The position numbers were made by a program, and so were the translations under genes. 64,000 nucleotides of DNA from Cordilura impudica (Eukaryota > Arthropoda > Insecta > Diptera > Scathophagidae). The notes beneath the pieces were generated by a model. It was not told the origin of the DNA. It was given only the letters and a program-made list of their open reading frames with translations, and ran no database searches. The DNA is taken from the NCBI GenBank assembly GCA_963682025.1, contig OY821518.1, positions 143,506,529 to 143,570,528 on the forward strand, given 5' to 3'. Each line of letters opens with the position of its first letter. Position 1 is the stretch's first letter. Below, piece after piece: positions 23,274-34,470 of the stretch.

Positions 23274-24042
23274 AATCTGTGGTTTTCTGGAATAACCGCG
23301 TGTGTCCATTTTTGTCAGTTTTGAGTTAACGATGCCAAATATATTAATTTTTAACGCTCTTTACATGTGTTAAATTAAAAAAAAAAATATTGACTATTTC
23401 TGAGTTTTTTCTTTAAATAACGACGTAACTTAAATGTTTATGAATTAATTTGCAGCACAATCGACGTATGTCAACCTACGTTTCATCGCTGACAAATTAT
23501 TTTCTCAGAAAACGACACATAGCAACATACGTTGTTATTAATGAAAAAAAATGCAAAATAATTTTGGATTATTTTTCAGTTTATAACCACTTATAAAAAC
23601 TTGTGTATTTATTTCTGTTGTTTTTTGTCACTTTTATTCTTGATCCGTTGTTATATTCTCATCCTAAGTCCCGTTAGCTTTTTGTTGACGATAAAAAATA
23701 ATCCATTTTTCAAACAATAACAACTTATGTCTACATGGGTGGTTGCATTGGTAGTTTTCTTTTTCAAAGAAAACGACGTTTGTCGACATAAGCTGTTTGA
23801 CCAGCACACACTTTAAGTGTTGTTTACATATTGTTTTTTCGTCCTTCTCTAGGATCTATTCCTCTGAAGATTTTTGAATCAAAATTTTATATAAAGTATT
23901 TATTGCCCATATCTACAGGACTATTAAATAAAAAGCTCTAAAAACTTTATATCGAGCCCATAATTTCAAATATAAAGTTTTTTGGCTCCCCTGAACATTT
24001 TGATTTTATGACATACGCGGTTATTGTAGAAAACCACAGAAA
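23274..24042. mobile_element. TA-flanked non-autonomous DNA element
   Basis: The left end AATCTGTGGTTTTCTGGAAT and the right end, which reads TTTCTGTGGTTTTCTACAAT on the other strand, form inverted repeats of about 35 bases that include TAACCGCG. TA lies outside both ends (23272-23273, 24043-24044). The interior has inverted CGACGTATGTCAAC-like words. It encodes no transposase. Confidence 0.65.
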
Positions 24043-24179
24043 TATGTACTATTGTGAATAATCCAATTGAGTAAAATTCACAATAGCGCTATTTTATCGA
24101 ATGTGCGCCATAATACCAAATGAATTCTCGTTCGATCAGTTAACTCGACCACAATCGAAAGTTGCTCATAATAGGCACC

Positions 24180-25039
24180 TATATTAATTTCCAACATCTT
24201 GTTATTATTCTTAATTGTTATTCATAAAATATTAAATTTTCTCATTTTAAAATTAAAAAAAAAAACGAAAGAAAAAATTAATTTATATAATTGTACTACC
24301 AAATAATGTTATGCCGTCTTCTTTTCTGACAAAACGTGTCGCACTTTATTTAAATTTTTTTCGAAAAGTGTATTTTTTAATATATTCTGCTTTATTTTGT
24401 GGGACCATATCATAAGAACATATGGTAATTCAACTGTTTACCCCCAGAGATACAACACAATAATACACTTTGACGTTTTGCTTCTCCTTCTGCTACCTCT
24501 CTTAACAGCTGTCTAAAAGTTTTGTTTGTTTGTTTTAGGATTGCTGTCAAAGAAAAAAAATTGTGAACCGACAAAATAAATAATTCAAACATCGAAAAAG
24601 TCAAATAAAATGAATATAATAACAAACTTTTATTAATGTTACGGCAATTTAATGCTAAAACCTCTATTTAAAAAATAAATATAATATAATTTATTACGTG
24701 GTGTAAAAATAAATAAAGTGTGCTTGAAGCATCTTTTTCATTGCAACAGACAAAACAATAACAAATAGGTGTGCCTTCTTAACGAATAATTGTTGGAATT
24801 TATTAGTGAATATTGTCTTTCTATGAAATATATTTGTAATTTATTTTATTAGTTATTAAATTTTTTTATTCTACTTTTGTTATCCATTCAAGTATTGCGT
24901 AAAATTTAATTAAAATTTTACAGGTGCTGCCTGCGGAACGAGTGGGTGTTGAGAAAAAGTAGTGACTAATATTAGTTTCGTCTGTCTACACGTTTTTCCG
25001 CTGTTTTCCGTTTGTGTCTAGTGATTTTGCGTTCTCAAT
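24180..25039 (+). promoter_or_regulatory. Scaper: Scaper upstream region and 5' UTR, approximate
   Basis: Free of the window's recognised repeats. The last 100 bases before the ATG at 25040 are less AT-rich (TTTCGTCTGTCTACACG..., ACTAGTG-like words), as expected of a 5' UTR. The transcription start cannot be fixed by eye. Confidence 0.4.
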
Positions 25040-25115
25040 ATGGAAATGAAAGAAGTTTTGGGAAGCAAAGGAAGATATGATGGTAAACCTTTGGGTTTAG
25101 GTGCTAATTATGAAA
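25040..25115 (+). CDS. Scaper: Probable first coding exon of Scaper
   Basis: ATG at 25040 opens 25 codons (MEMKEVLGSKGRYDGKPLGL then GANYE) and one extra base, then a strong donor GTAAGT at 25116. The phase (1) is exactly what the acceptor before 34471 needs: the junction codon becomes AAA (Lys), followed by Pro-Met-Ala-Ser. I do not recognise the peptide as a known motif. Alternatives are that it belongs to another gene or that Scaper starts at Met 34476 and this exon is used in a different transcript. A random phase match has about one chance in three, so the assignment is tentative. Confidence 0.55.
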
Positions 25116-25499
25116 GTAAGTCTAGCTAATGCATATATTTTTCAACTAGAGGTTGGATTTTTTGGTCAACAATAATTATTACCTGTCGTTATTATATTCA
25201 TATCAGGAGAATTATTAAATTAACAAAAAATTTAAATAAAAAAAAAAAAAAACTACCGCCATCAATGCACTATCGACAAAAATGTGGAAATGTAAACAAG
25301 AAAGTAATGAAGAAACTAATGAAAGAGAAGAATTTTCGATTTAACATATCTTTATTTTAACTTAGTACACAAAATAAGACTAAATTTACAAAAACAAAAT
25401 CTCATATGGGTTTGCTTTCCGAACTTATTTCGTAACTTCAGTCAAGGATCTTTAAATTCCATTTGTATCAATGATTTTGAAATATTTTTTTTTAAATAA

Positions 25500-26100
25500 A
25501 ATTATTAACATTTTTTGCACGGTATCTGTTTCTTTACATCTTTCTCATCTAATGTGCCGAAAAATTGGTCTTAACTTAACTGCCTCATAAATGTCCTTAA
25601 AATGTTGAACAATTTCATTTCTTGGTTTGTGTTGCGGGCGGTTAGACCGATGGGTCATCCCTCGAATGCGGCTAACCAATTGAGTATAGATGGAGATAAA
25701 TGTTGAGTAATTCTGTGTTTTGCAGATTTGGATGGGTTGTCCCAATTACTGAATTTTCATGTATTTAGTTGAATAGTCCTTGGTGTTTGTAGATATTAAT
25801 ATTCAGGTGTGATTTTTGGTAGTGTGTGGGTATGGGGATCACTATAAATTTCATAGGCTACAAATGATCTAGGTTGGGTGGGCGCTGTGGAGGATAAAGC
25901 ATCTAATCCTCCCTCGTAACTGTTCGGTGTTTGTGTTTTGGTAATTTTTACTGTTTTTCCTTTTTTCGTTTGTTTATTTATTTAATTGTCCTTGTCCATG
26001 GGCTGTAGTGGTAGGTTGGAACATGACCCTAGGGTGCCATCACCACTCCAGTGCCTTTGGGGCACGTAACATTTGGACGGATATTTTTATTATTTTACGA
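25500..26100. other. Unrecognised higher-GC block, possible retroelement relic
   Basis: GC content rises compared with its flanks. A minus-strand open stretch (25745-25545) reads MGQPIQICKTQNYSTFISIY... and ends in KLRPIFRHIR, and the + strand has a distinctive CTGTAGTGGTAGGTTGGAAC segment near 26003. No family could be assigned. Confidence 0.3.
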
Positions 26101-26344
26101 CATTTTTAATACATCGGCTCAGTTTTTTGGATGGCAGTTACACATATTTTAATTAAACTCAAGTTTTCTCTCTTTAGTTGAATACCGAGTATTTCGAATG
26201 CCAATTAAATATAATGTAGTTAAATAGTTTGAGAGTTATTAGTGTTTAAAAATGCAAGTTGATCAGATATTACAGATATTAGATACTATAGTTTAACGTT
26301 ATCATATTTTAATCCCTAAAATATGGATACGATTTTATTACGTT

Positions 26345-26786
26345 TTTATACCCTATACCACTATGTGTTATAAATTGTGTAAGATCCAGATTATCGTATA
26401 TATATAGATATATATTGGTTAAATTTGTTTTATATGTTTTTATTACACACATAACTAAGTAGTCCAAAAATAAAACCTGTAGGACCATTTTTAGGCATAG
26501 TTCCGATATGAAGCAGTGTTCCGATACTAGCTTAAATCTATAAAAAAATTATTGCATAGATCTATCTAAAATTTGAGTAAAATATGTGACTTTAATCAAT
26601 ATGGTCTTGATCGGTTCATTTTTTCAACTGGTCGCCATAGAATAATAAAATCCGATATGAACTCTTTCATGTCTACAGGCATAAATTAATAGCAATGCCA
26701 CTCAAACTTTGTTTATTTTTATTTTTCTCTAAACTAACGGTACATGGAATCATATAGTAAGGCTAAACCGACTATAATTTTCTTAC
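26345..26786 (-). repeat. Dispersed 'repeat C', deleted copy
   Basis: Begins TTTATACCCTATACCACTAT and ends CCGACTATAATTTTCTTACC, with the microsatellite region deleted. Confidence 0.7.
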
Positions 26787-26789
26787 CAT

Positions 26790-27064
26790 TAGCTCGGTTT
26801 GGTGTTTGTTTGTTTGTCTATACGATACAACTTGTGCAATCCATTCCCGATGAAAGTTGCTACTAACACATACATCCAATTATACAATGTAATGTGTGTG
26901 TTTATTAAATTTGTTAATGTGTTTGTAATAAAAATGAGTTCGTTTTTTGTGTTGACTTGTGAATTGGCTATAATTGATTAGCATACTTTTAGAGTCTTTA
27001 TTTAATGAAAAAAATAAAATTTCCTAGAATTTGCGGTCGAATTTCGAGGGCTGGAATCTGCTAG
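26790..27064 (+). mobile_element. Helitron-like element, 3' part (copy 1)
   Basis: Shares AGTTGCTACTAACACATACA and the 3' end with the copies at 42276 and 46040. The hairpin GCGGTCGA-ATT-TCGAGGGC (27033-27051) precedes CTAG (27061-27064), followed by T. The 5' end is not defined. Confidence 0.55.
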
Positions 27065-27311
27065 TGTTAATTAATGTTTCCTCCGATATTAACAAGTCTT
27101 TCAAGAAACAAATTTTCATCCAAATATCAAATTATGCCATCTGTAGTCTGTGTATAAGATTTATGTGGACAAAGTTATTGACTTAAGATAAAAAGTAATA
27201 TTACAGAATTTTTTACTATACCATTTAGAGATTGAGTGCTATAAAACATGAAATCAAATCAAGTGGGAATATTGCACAAATCTCTCGAAAGTGAAAATGC
27301 ATCAGATTTTA

Positions 27312-28444
27312 CGTGCCAAAAAAAAGTAAACAGTGGTAACACTTTTTAATTTTTTGGAGAAGAACCCAAAAGTTTTTGTGAATTATTTGTACTGATCACG
27401 TGTTTTACTTTACTAAAAATCATTTTAATTTGATTTGTACTAATAAATAATAACTAAAAAGAAGTAAAAGAAACTGGTCTCACTATGGGAAGCAAACATC
27501 GTCTGATACTCGGAAATTTATTGTAGCTTTAACAGAAAAATGTAAATCCTCTCGTGAAATTGGCGAATTTTGGGTAGGAACCACTGCACAATAAAAAAAA
27601 TAGTTCATTAATACGTCAAATACTATCAGGGTGATGATTTACCGAGATCTGGACGCCCAAAGCGGCTTTGTGGTACCGAAGTTAGAGCTGTAGTAAGAGA
27701 AGTAAAGACATATACAGCCTAAAGTGCAGTTAAATTTATCAGAAAACATAATGCAGACATCAGGCAAACCAGCAAGTTCGAGTACAGTAAGGAGATCGCT
27801 TCACAAAAATGTTATACATGGAAGGATACCATGCAAGAAACCATACATATCCAAGGCGAATCAGAGCAAGCTAATGAAAAAAGTAGAAAAAAAAGGCTCT
27901 ATCTTTTTGGAAAAATATATTATATACAGATGAGGCCAAATTCGAACTTTTCGAAGCAAAACTGCCCCCCCAAAAATATGGCGTGCTAAGAATGAAACCT
28001 TCAAAGAAAATTGTGTTACCAACACTGTTGAACATGGTGTCGGTTCAGTTAGGGAATGGGGCTATATGGCGGCAACAGGTGGTGGTAATCTTGTTTTTAT
28101 TTACTCCACTATGAAGAAAATAGATTACTTAGCCATTTTGAAGGACAATATTGGCCCTAGCGTTGAGAAATAAGGCATGGCTGGAGACTGGATCTTCCAA
28201 CAGGACAACGATGTAAAGCATACGTCTAAAATTGTGAAAGAGTGGCCACTTATCCGGAATTCTAAGGCTATTTCGACCAAGGCAGAATGGAGCACAATCT
28301 CCCCCGATATAAACAAAAAACTTGACGAGTCGATGCCTAGAAGACTATATGAGGTGCTTAAGACCAAGTGAAAATAAATTAAATTAAAAGTTTACTTTGT
28401 ATTAAAGTTCTCTTGCCTTTTATTTGGTGTTTACTTTTTTTGCA
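27312..28444 (+). mobile_element. Tc1-like transposon, degenerate
   Basis: The ends GCCAAAAAAAAGTAAACAGT and its near complement (GTGTTTACTTTTTTTGC at 28428-28443) flank a broken transposase, with TA outside (27310-27311, 28445-28446). Recognisable coding pieces include DWIFQQDNDVKHTSKIV, the Tc1 second catalytic Asp block, at 28189-28240, followed by SPDINKKL where functional copies have SPDLNPIENL. Several stops and frameshifts lie between 27480 and 28370, so it is inactive. Confidence 0.75.
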
Positions 28445-28579
28445 TATGCATATGTACAATACACATTAGTAACTTGCGGTCCAACGAGGAAAGATCGGTT
28501 TTATCGTTTCTATAATTTCGGATAAGAAAAAACAGTCCGTGTTTTGCCTTTTGGTCATCGTGATTGCTGATCCGCATGC

Positions 28580-28740
28580 ATTTGGGTTATGTACCTATCT
28601 ACATGTGTTCTGCTTATATGACATAACCTATCGTTTCACTTAGTTTTAAGGTTACATACACACAGCTCACTCTAACCTCCTTTGTGAAGACAATGGTTGT
28701 ATAGGGGAGCTGTAAGTTCTTACCCTGGATATTTGGTTAC
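28580..28740 (+). repeat. Dispersed repeat shared with 63018-63310, fragment
   Basis: TATATGACATAACCTATCGT and CCTAACCTCCTTTGTGAAGA have close counterparts at 63147 and 63196. Confidence 0.55.
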
Positions 28741-28782
28741 GCACCACTTCCATTAAAATTAGAATTAAAACAACTAAGAAAA

Positions 28783-28986
28783 TTATAGTCGGTCTAGACC
28801 GACTATACGATACCCTATACCATGGCCTATCTCCTCGGTCCAACTAATAAGATATAGAAAATAAGCATAAACCAAATTTGTGGCATTGTTATTAATTTTT
28901 TTTGGCTGCAGATATGAAAAAGTTCGTCACTTAAATTTTGGAAAAATATATTCAAACCAATTTTGAGAAAAATCTGTGCAATATTT
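28783..28986 (+). repeat. Dispersed 'repeat C', 5' fragment
   Basis: Starts AAGAAAATTATAGTCGGTCT with the intact palindrome and stops after about 200 bases, where the next copy begins in opposite orientation. Confidence 0.7.
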
Positions 28987-29755
28987 ATACCCTATACCAC
29001 TATGTGGTTTGGGTATAATGACTTTGTGCTGCTGTTTGTAACAACCAAAAATATTTGACCTAGACCCATCTTTAATTATACCGATCGAATCAGAATCACT
29101 TTCTGAGTTGATTTAACAATGTCCGTCCGTCCGTCCGTCTGTGTGTCCATGTAAAGCTTGTAATCAAACTGCAGGTCGCAAATATGAATATATTTTGATG
29201 AAATTTGGTATATAAGCTTTTATCGGCCATGGGATGAACGCTATTGGTGAGAATCGGTCCATGTTCAGACCTAGCCCCCATACAAATTACCCATATGAAA
29301 TCGACATAAATTGCCATAAGATCCAAATTGTCATATAGATCTTACTCAAATTGGGTTTGTATGCGTTCATTACATCCACTAATGAGTAGTCCAAAAATGA
29401 TCCCTTTGACCCCATATAGAGCTGCTTTCCGATCTTCAGTTAAAGCTATTAAAAAACAAAAATATTGCACTGATTCTTCTCAAATTTTGTTTGTATATAT
29501 TTTTGCAAAATACAAGAGACTTTACCAAACATGGTCAGGATCGGTCCATTTTTGGACCTAGCCCCTTTATAGATATAGCATCCGATATGAACTTTTTTAT
29601 ATCTGCAGCCAAAAAAATTAATAAAAATCCCACTCAAATTTGGTTTTTGCTTATTTTCTATGTCCAGTTAGTTGGGCCTAAAAAATAGGGTTTCTAAACG
29701 CATGGTATAGGGTATCGTATAGTCGGTCTAGACCGACTATAAGTTTCTTACTTGT
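28987..29755 (-). repeat. Dispersed 'repeat C', full copy
   Basis: From TATACCCTATACCACTATGT to the palindrome and TTCTTACTTG at 29747-29756. Nearly identical to 13882-14646. Confidence 0.8.
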
Positions 29756-30250
29756 TTTTTGATAAATTTAAGTGAAGATCGGGAAGCGGCTCTATATGGG
29801 GCCTATGACTAAGAATTGTCCTATAGGGATCAGTTTTGGACTACTGATTAATGGATATAATAAACACATACAAACCCAGTTTGACTCAGATCTATATGAT
29901 AATTTGGATCTGATGGCAATTTATGTCGATTTCATGGGGGTCATTTGTATGGGGACTAGGTCTGAACATGGACCGAATTTCACCGATTTCAATAGCGTTC
30001 ATGCTACGGCCATTGAAAGCTTATATACCAAATTTCATCTAAATATATTCATATTTGAGATCTGTAGTTTGATTACAAGGTTTACATGGACACACAGACG
30101 GTCGGACGGACATCGCTATATCGACTCAGAAAGTGAATCTGAGTCGATCGGTATAATAAAAGATGGATCTAGGTGAAATATTTTTGGTAGTGACAAACAG
30201 CAGCACAATGTCATTATACCCAAACCACATAGTGGTATAGGGTATAAATA
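29756..30250 (+). repeat. Dispersed 'repeat C', 3' part
   Basis: Opposite orientation to the preceding copy and directly adjoining it. It ends CCACATAGTGGTATAGGGTA. The open frame at 29772-30176 is a chance reading of the repeat. Confidence 0.75.
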
Positions 30251-30261
30251 ATCTAACTAAT

Positions 30262-30570
30262 CTTTGGCCGCAACAAGTCTATCGACCAAGTTTCTCTCCG
30301 AGACTGTGCGTTACCATGCGTGACTGTGCGTGACTAAGTCAGAGTTAATCTTTCTATCACAGCAAGTATGGCACAAGTTTCAGATCCATCGGATGAGGGG
30401 AAATGAGATTCAGATCACTTCGTGACTGTGCGTGACTACCCCAAAATTGATCTATAATCACAACAAGACTATGGGCCAAGTTTCACATCAATTGGATAAG
30501 AGATAATGGGGTTGCCCCACGACAGACAGACAGTCAGACAGACAGACTGAGAGTATGAGTTAAAAGAAAA
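30262..30570 (-). repeat. Dispersed 'AGTCACGCA' repeat, copy 2
   Basis: Inverse of copy 1. It has CGTGACTGTGCGTGACT words and ends in CCACGACAGACAGACAG. Confidence 0.65.
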
Positions 30571-32270
30571 AGTAAAAAAAAATTTACAATACATGCAGAA
30601 AGTCATAGTAAATTTTTCAATTAGAACAGGTTCTATTTTGACATGACAAAACACTGCTTGTGGCGAAAGAAAAACAGTAAATTAAAAAGATTAATATCAA
30701 AAGAAAAATAAATTGTTTAATATTAATTAACAATTAAAAAATATATAAAATAATATTTTGTTTCTAAAATTTTAACCTCAAAGGTGATGGAGATCAATTT
30801 CCATCTTGTGAACTACCTAGAGGCCAACTCAGTTCTTAATGATCGACAGTATGGCTTCCGTAGAAATCGTTCCACGGGAGACCTGTTAGCTCTACTTTCT
30901 GTGCGCTGGAGTTGATCCATTCGCAATTTTGGCGAAAGTAAAGTGGTTGCTCTAGATATTTCCAAGGCATTCGATCGTGTGTGGCACGGTGCATTGATAT
31001 CAAAGCTTATTGCGTTTGGGGTCCGATTTTTCTCGATGTATACCGAGTTTTCTCAGAGACCCAACAATACGTGTTGTTATTGATGGGGTCTAATCTAATG
31101 AGTGCCAGCTTAATTCAGAGGTACCCCAAGGTTCCGTTCTTTCTCCTTCCCTTTTCCTCATCTTTCTGAACGACCTTCTTGGTCAAACTTTTAATTCTAT
31201 ATACTCTTTCGCAGTTAACAGAAGCATTTGTCATCCATTTTCCTTTAATAGGCCAAGCCTTTTGGAGGTTGGGGGGCAAAAGGCGTACAATGAATGACAC
31301 ACTCAATCAAGACCTGTTAACAATCTCCGAGTGGGATAAAGCGAATAGGGTCGATTTTAATTCGCTGAAGACTCAATGTTGTATGTTGACCCATAGAGCC
31401 ATGGATTCAACAATGTCATCTATATATATGGGTGGTATAGGTATTGAGGAATCGGATACACTTGATGTTCTAGGCATGAGAATTCAATGTGATGCGCGTT
31501 GGAACTATCATATTTTTCAAGTGTCAAAAGAAGCATTCAAGTGTCTTGGTTTTCTAAAACGGTGCAAAAATTACTTCACTCCTTCTGATCTCCTTAAAAT
31601 ATATACTTACATCCGACCGAAAATGGAATACAACTCCCATATACGGCAGGAGCTACTGGACCGTGTGCAAAGGAGGGAGTTGGCGCTCATCAATGACAGT
31701 AGGGTATCCAATTCTATTGACTCATTGGAACATCGTCGGAATGTGGGTTGTGTAGCACTGTTCTATAGATATTACCATGGAAAATGTTCTTCTGACATTA
31801 GAGAACTTATTCCAAGTGCCCGAGTTTCAGTTCGCTCTACCCGCTACTCTAGTGGATCACAACTGTTTGTAGTCTATTGTCCAGTTGACCGCACATCGCA
31901 TTACAGAGATAAATAGTTTATCAGTCGAACTAGCCGTATGTGGAATAAACTCCCCGCACATGTCTTCCCTGACAGTTATAATCTAATAAAATTTAAGTCA
32001 AATATCCACAAACACTACTCCATCTCTCCTCCTTACCATAACCTATTTTCCTGAAATCAATACAATATACTGCATTTGTAGGGGGCATCCCCTGAGTGTT
32101 GGTTAACAAAAAAAAAAAAAATTAATATTGTAAATTCACAAATTAAAAATCAGCTATTGTTTACATTTAGAGGTTATGTCATACGAAAAAGTGTGATAGC
32201 AAAAATTATGAATTACATATGGATAAAAAGTGACAGTATATGTGTAAAAAACACGTCGTATAATAGCACC
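30571..32270. mobile_element. MITE-B copy 5, split by a LINE
   Basis: The left part (about 30575-30755) has CAATTAGAACAGGTTCTATT and the ATTAATTAACAATTAAAAAA stretch. The right part (32122-32270) resumes at TTGTAAATTCACAAATTAAA and ends TAATAGCACC, followed by TTAA (32271-32274). The left end is truncated. Confidence 0.75.
30756..32121 (+). mobile_element. 5'-truncated non-LTR retrotransposon with poly-A tail
   Basis: The start encodes reverse-transcriptase motifs with breaks: NDRQYGFRRNRSTGDLL (about 30838-30890) and VVALDISKAFDRVWHGAL (about 30940-30995). The 31179-31916 frame gives the C-terminal region: WDKANRVDFNSLKTQ, YFTPSDLLKIYTYIRPKMEY, LLDRVQRRELALINDS and SLEHRRNVGCVALFYRYYHG. This is the tail typical of Jockey/CR1-group LINEs. 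The catalytic FADD box is damaged. A poly-A tail (32108-32121) ends the insertion within MITE-B copy 5. Confidence 0.85.
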
Positions 32271-32399
32271 TTAAGGTGTTCACTTTTTTTGACACTCACA
32301 GTATGTCTGTGATCACAAGCATTAAGCGCCTAAGTCGAAAACCATGCTTTCGAGAAAATTACGACTTAGGTCACACTATTTTTATTAATATCTTTTTAA

Positions 32400-32682
32400 C
32401 CCTGGACGGTTACTGTTCGTCGAATCGACGAAGCTCATTTACTCTTTATCATATAAACCAAAAAAAGGGGCCAAATTCGTATCGAATTTTAAGACTGAAA
32501 AAGAATTTTTGTTTTTATATTTTATTTTTTTTCTTTATTTTTTAATAAAATGTTTAACTAAAAAAAATTTTTATTTATTTTTTACTTTAAAAATCGTTCA
32601 GCTAGAAATTTTTTAAAAAAATTGTTCGTCGATTCCACGAGGAGTAACTTTAATGTACTAAAATGAAGAGTAACCTTCCAGG
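32400..32682. mobile_element. TTAA-flanked piggyBac-like MITE
   Basis: The ends CCCTGGACGGTTACT and AGTAACCTTCCAGG are inverted repeats, with perfect TTAA on both sides (32396-32399, 32683-32686). TTAA targets and CCC-starting termini are hallmarks of piggyBac elements. Internal GTTCGTCG words repeat at both ends. It is 283 bases and non-coding. Confidence 0.75.
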
Positions 32683-33117
32683 TTAAAAAACAGTGTTAGA
32701 GAAATGGGGATTTCACGTAAATATAAAGTTTTGTTAGTAGAATATGATAGCATACATAACTCAAATCGTTCATAAGTCGTATAGGCGGTTATCGCTTGTG
32801 ACCGCAGATATAATAAATGGTGGGTCTAGATAAAGTATTGTAAGATGTTGTAGCCACGAGTAAAAAATAAAACGTACATACAATTGTTAACTGTTATTTA
32901 TTGTATTAACAACATTAATTTTTTTTTCATTATTTAAGACAATTTTTGAACAAAAATGAATGAAATGGTTTTTTTATACTTTGAAATATTATTTTCAACT
33001 TATATTGATATTTTTTTCCCTTCCAATATTGATAAATATCACAACAGATATTTATCGATTTTCAACTAGAGATATATAAATTTTGTTTTTTAAACAGTTG
33101 AAAAAATGTATATAACT

Positions 33118-33695
33118 TTATATAACCTGCAGATATTAAAAAGTTCATGTCAGATTCTGTACTTATGTATATGGCGACTAGGTCGAAAAACATATACAAA
33201 TAAAATTGAGAAAACTCTGTCCAATATTTCTGTTTTTTGATAGATTTAAGTAAAGATCTGAAAGTTGGTTTTATATGGGGCTCTGACTAAGAATTGTCCA
33301 ACAAAGTTTATTTCGGACAACTGATTTATGGGTATATAAACACACACAAACCAAATTAGACCAGAATCTATATAATTTATATATTATGACAATTTAAGTC
33401 GATCTCATAGGGGACATTCTTATGAGGACTAGGCCTGAACATGCACCGATTTTCACCAATTGCAATAGCGTTCGTCCTATGAAAGCTTATATACCAATTT
33501 TCATAAAAATATATTCCTATTTGCGATCTGTAGTTTGATTACAAGGTTTACATGGACACACAGATATACAGACAGATGGACGAACGGACATCGCTAAATC
33601 TGATTCTGAACTGATCGGTATAATAAAAGATGGATCAAATTTTTTCAACACAAATTCATTATACCCTGACCACATAGTGGTATATCGTATAAAAA
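33118..33695 (+). repeat. Dispersed 'repeat C', partial copy
   Basis: From CTGCAGATATTAAAAAGTTC to TATACCCTGACCACATAGTG. It lacks the palindromic head. Confidence 0.7.
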
Positions 33696-34470
33696 AAGTT
33701 TTCTGGTGCTAAGCTAAGCTTAAAAAATTTGTATTACCAAACTAATAATTTACAAAAGTTTTTTCGCGAAAGTTCTAATGTGGGGAAGTTTCCAAACAAT
33801 TTATAATAGAATTTTGGTATACAAATTTACATCAAAAACTTCGATAGTTTCGTTTTAATTTCACCGACTCGTACACAACCACGTTCTAACAGTATCAGCA
33901 AAAAGCTGAAGTTGCACAAAATTGTTTCTTATTGTTAATTTCACGACACACAAAGAAAATTATAATAATATAGTTCAATTCAAAATATAATAACAAAGAA
34001 GAAAAACTTTGACGTAGGAAGTGTTATTTTAAGGAGCTGTACCAAGCGAGTACAATGAAACAATAAGGGGCTTATAAAAGCTTATCTTTAAGCTTGTTGC
34101 ATAGCTTAGTTCTTTGTTTTATATAATTTTGAATTAGCTTTTTTTTACAACAATTCTACAGAACTCAATTAAAAGTTAAAGAAATCGACAGAAAATTACA
34201 ATCTAAACTTCGAAGAATTAGTGAATTGCAAAATATTGTACACAAACGATGGAAAAAAGAAAGAATTAACTAACCGAAATATAATCGATGAAAAATTATA
34301 AAAAATTTCCGTTTTTTTGTACCCAAGCGAATACAGTGGTATCGAATAGGTTAATGTTAGCTTCATACTGACACAAATTATAAAATAAAATGGACAAATG
34401 AACGGCTCAAAAAGTATAAAAAAGATATTGAAAATTTTCGTTTTAATATGTTGTTATTGTCTTTTTCTAG

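Larger units (their letters stand above)
25116..34470 (+). other. Scaper: Scaper intron 1, if the first exon is right
   Basis: GTAAGT at the left and TGTCTTTTTCTAG at the right delimit 9355 bases, most of which are repeats listed separately. 32690-33117 and 33696-34470 are AT-rich with no recognised element; the latter may hold an alternative promoter. Confidence 0.5.

Noticed and set aside
29772..30176. 134-codon open frame
   Set aside because: Lies wholly in a repeat C copy; equivalent frames occur by chance in other copies (for example 43929-44294).
34398..34470. Scaper start at 34398 with a hydrophobic leader
   Set aside because: The leader lies upstream of a strong acceptor (TGTCTTTTTCTAG) and reads intron sequence; the signal-like peptide is probably an artefact.
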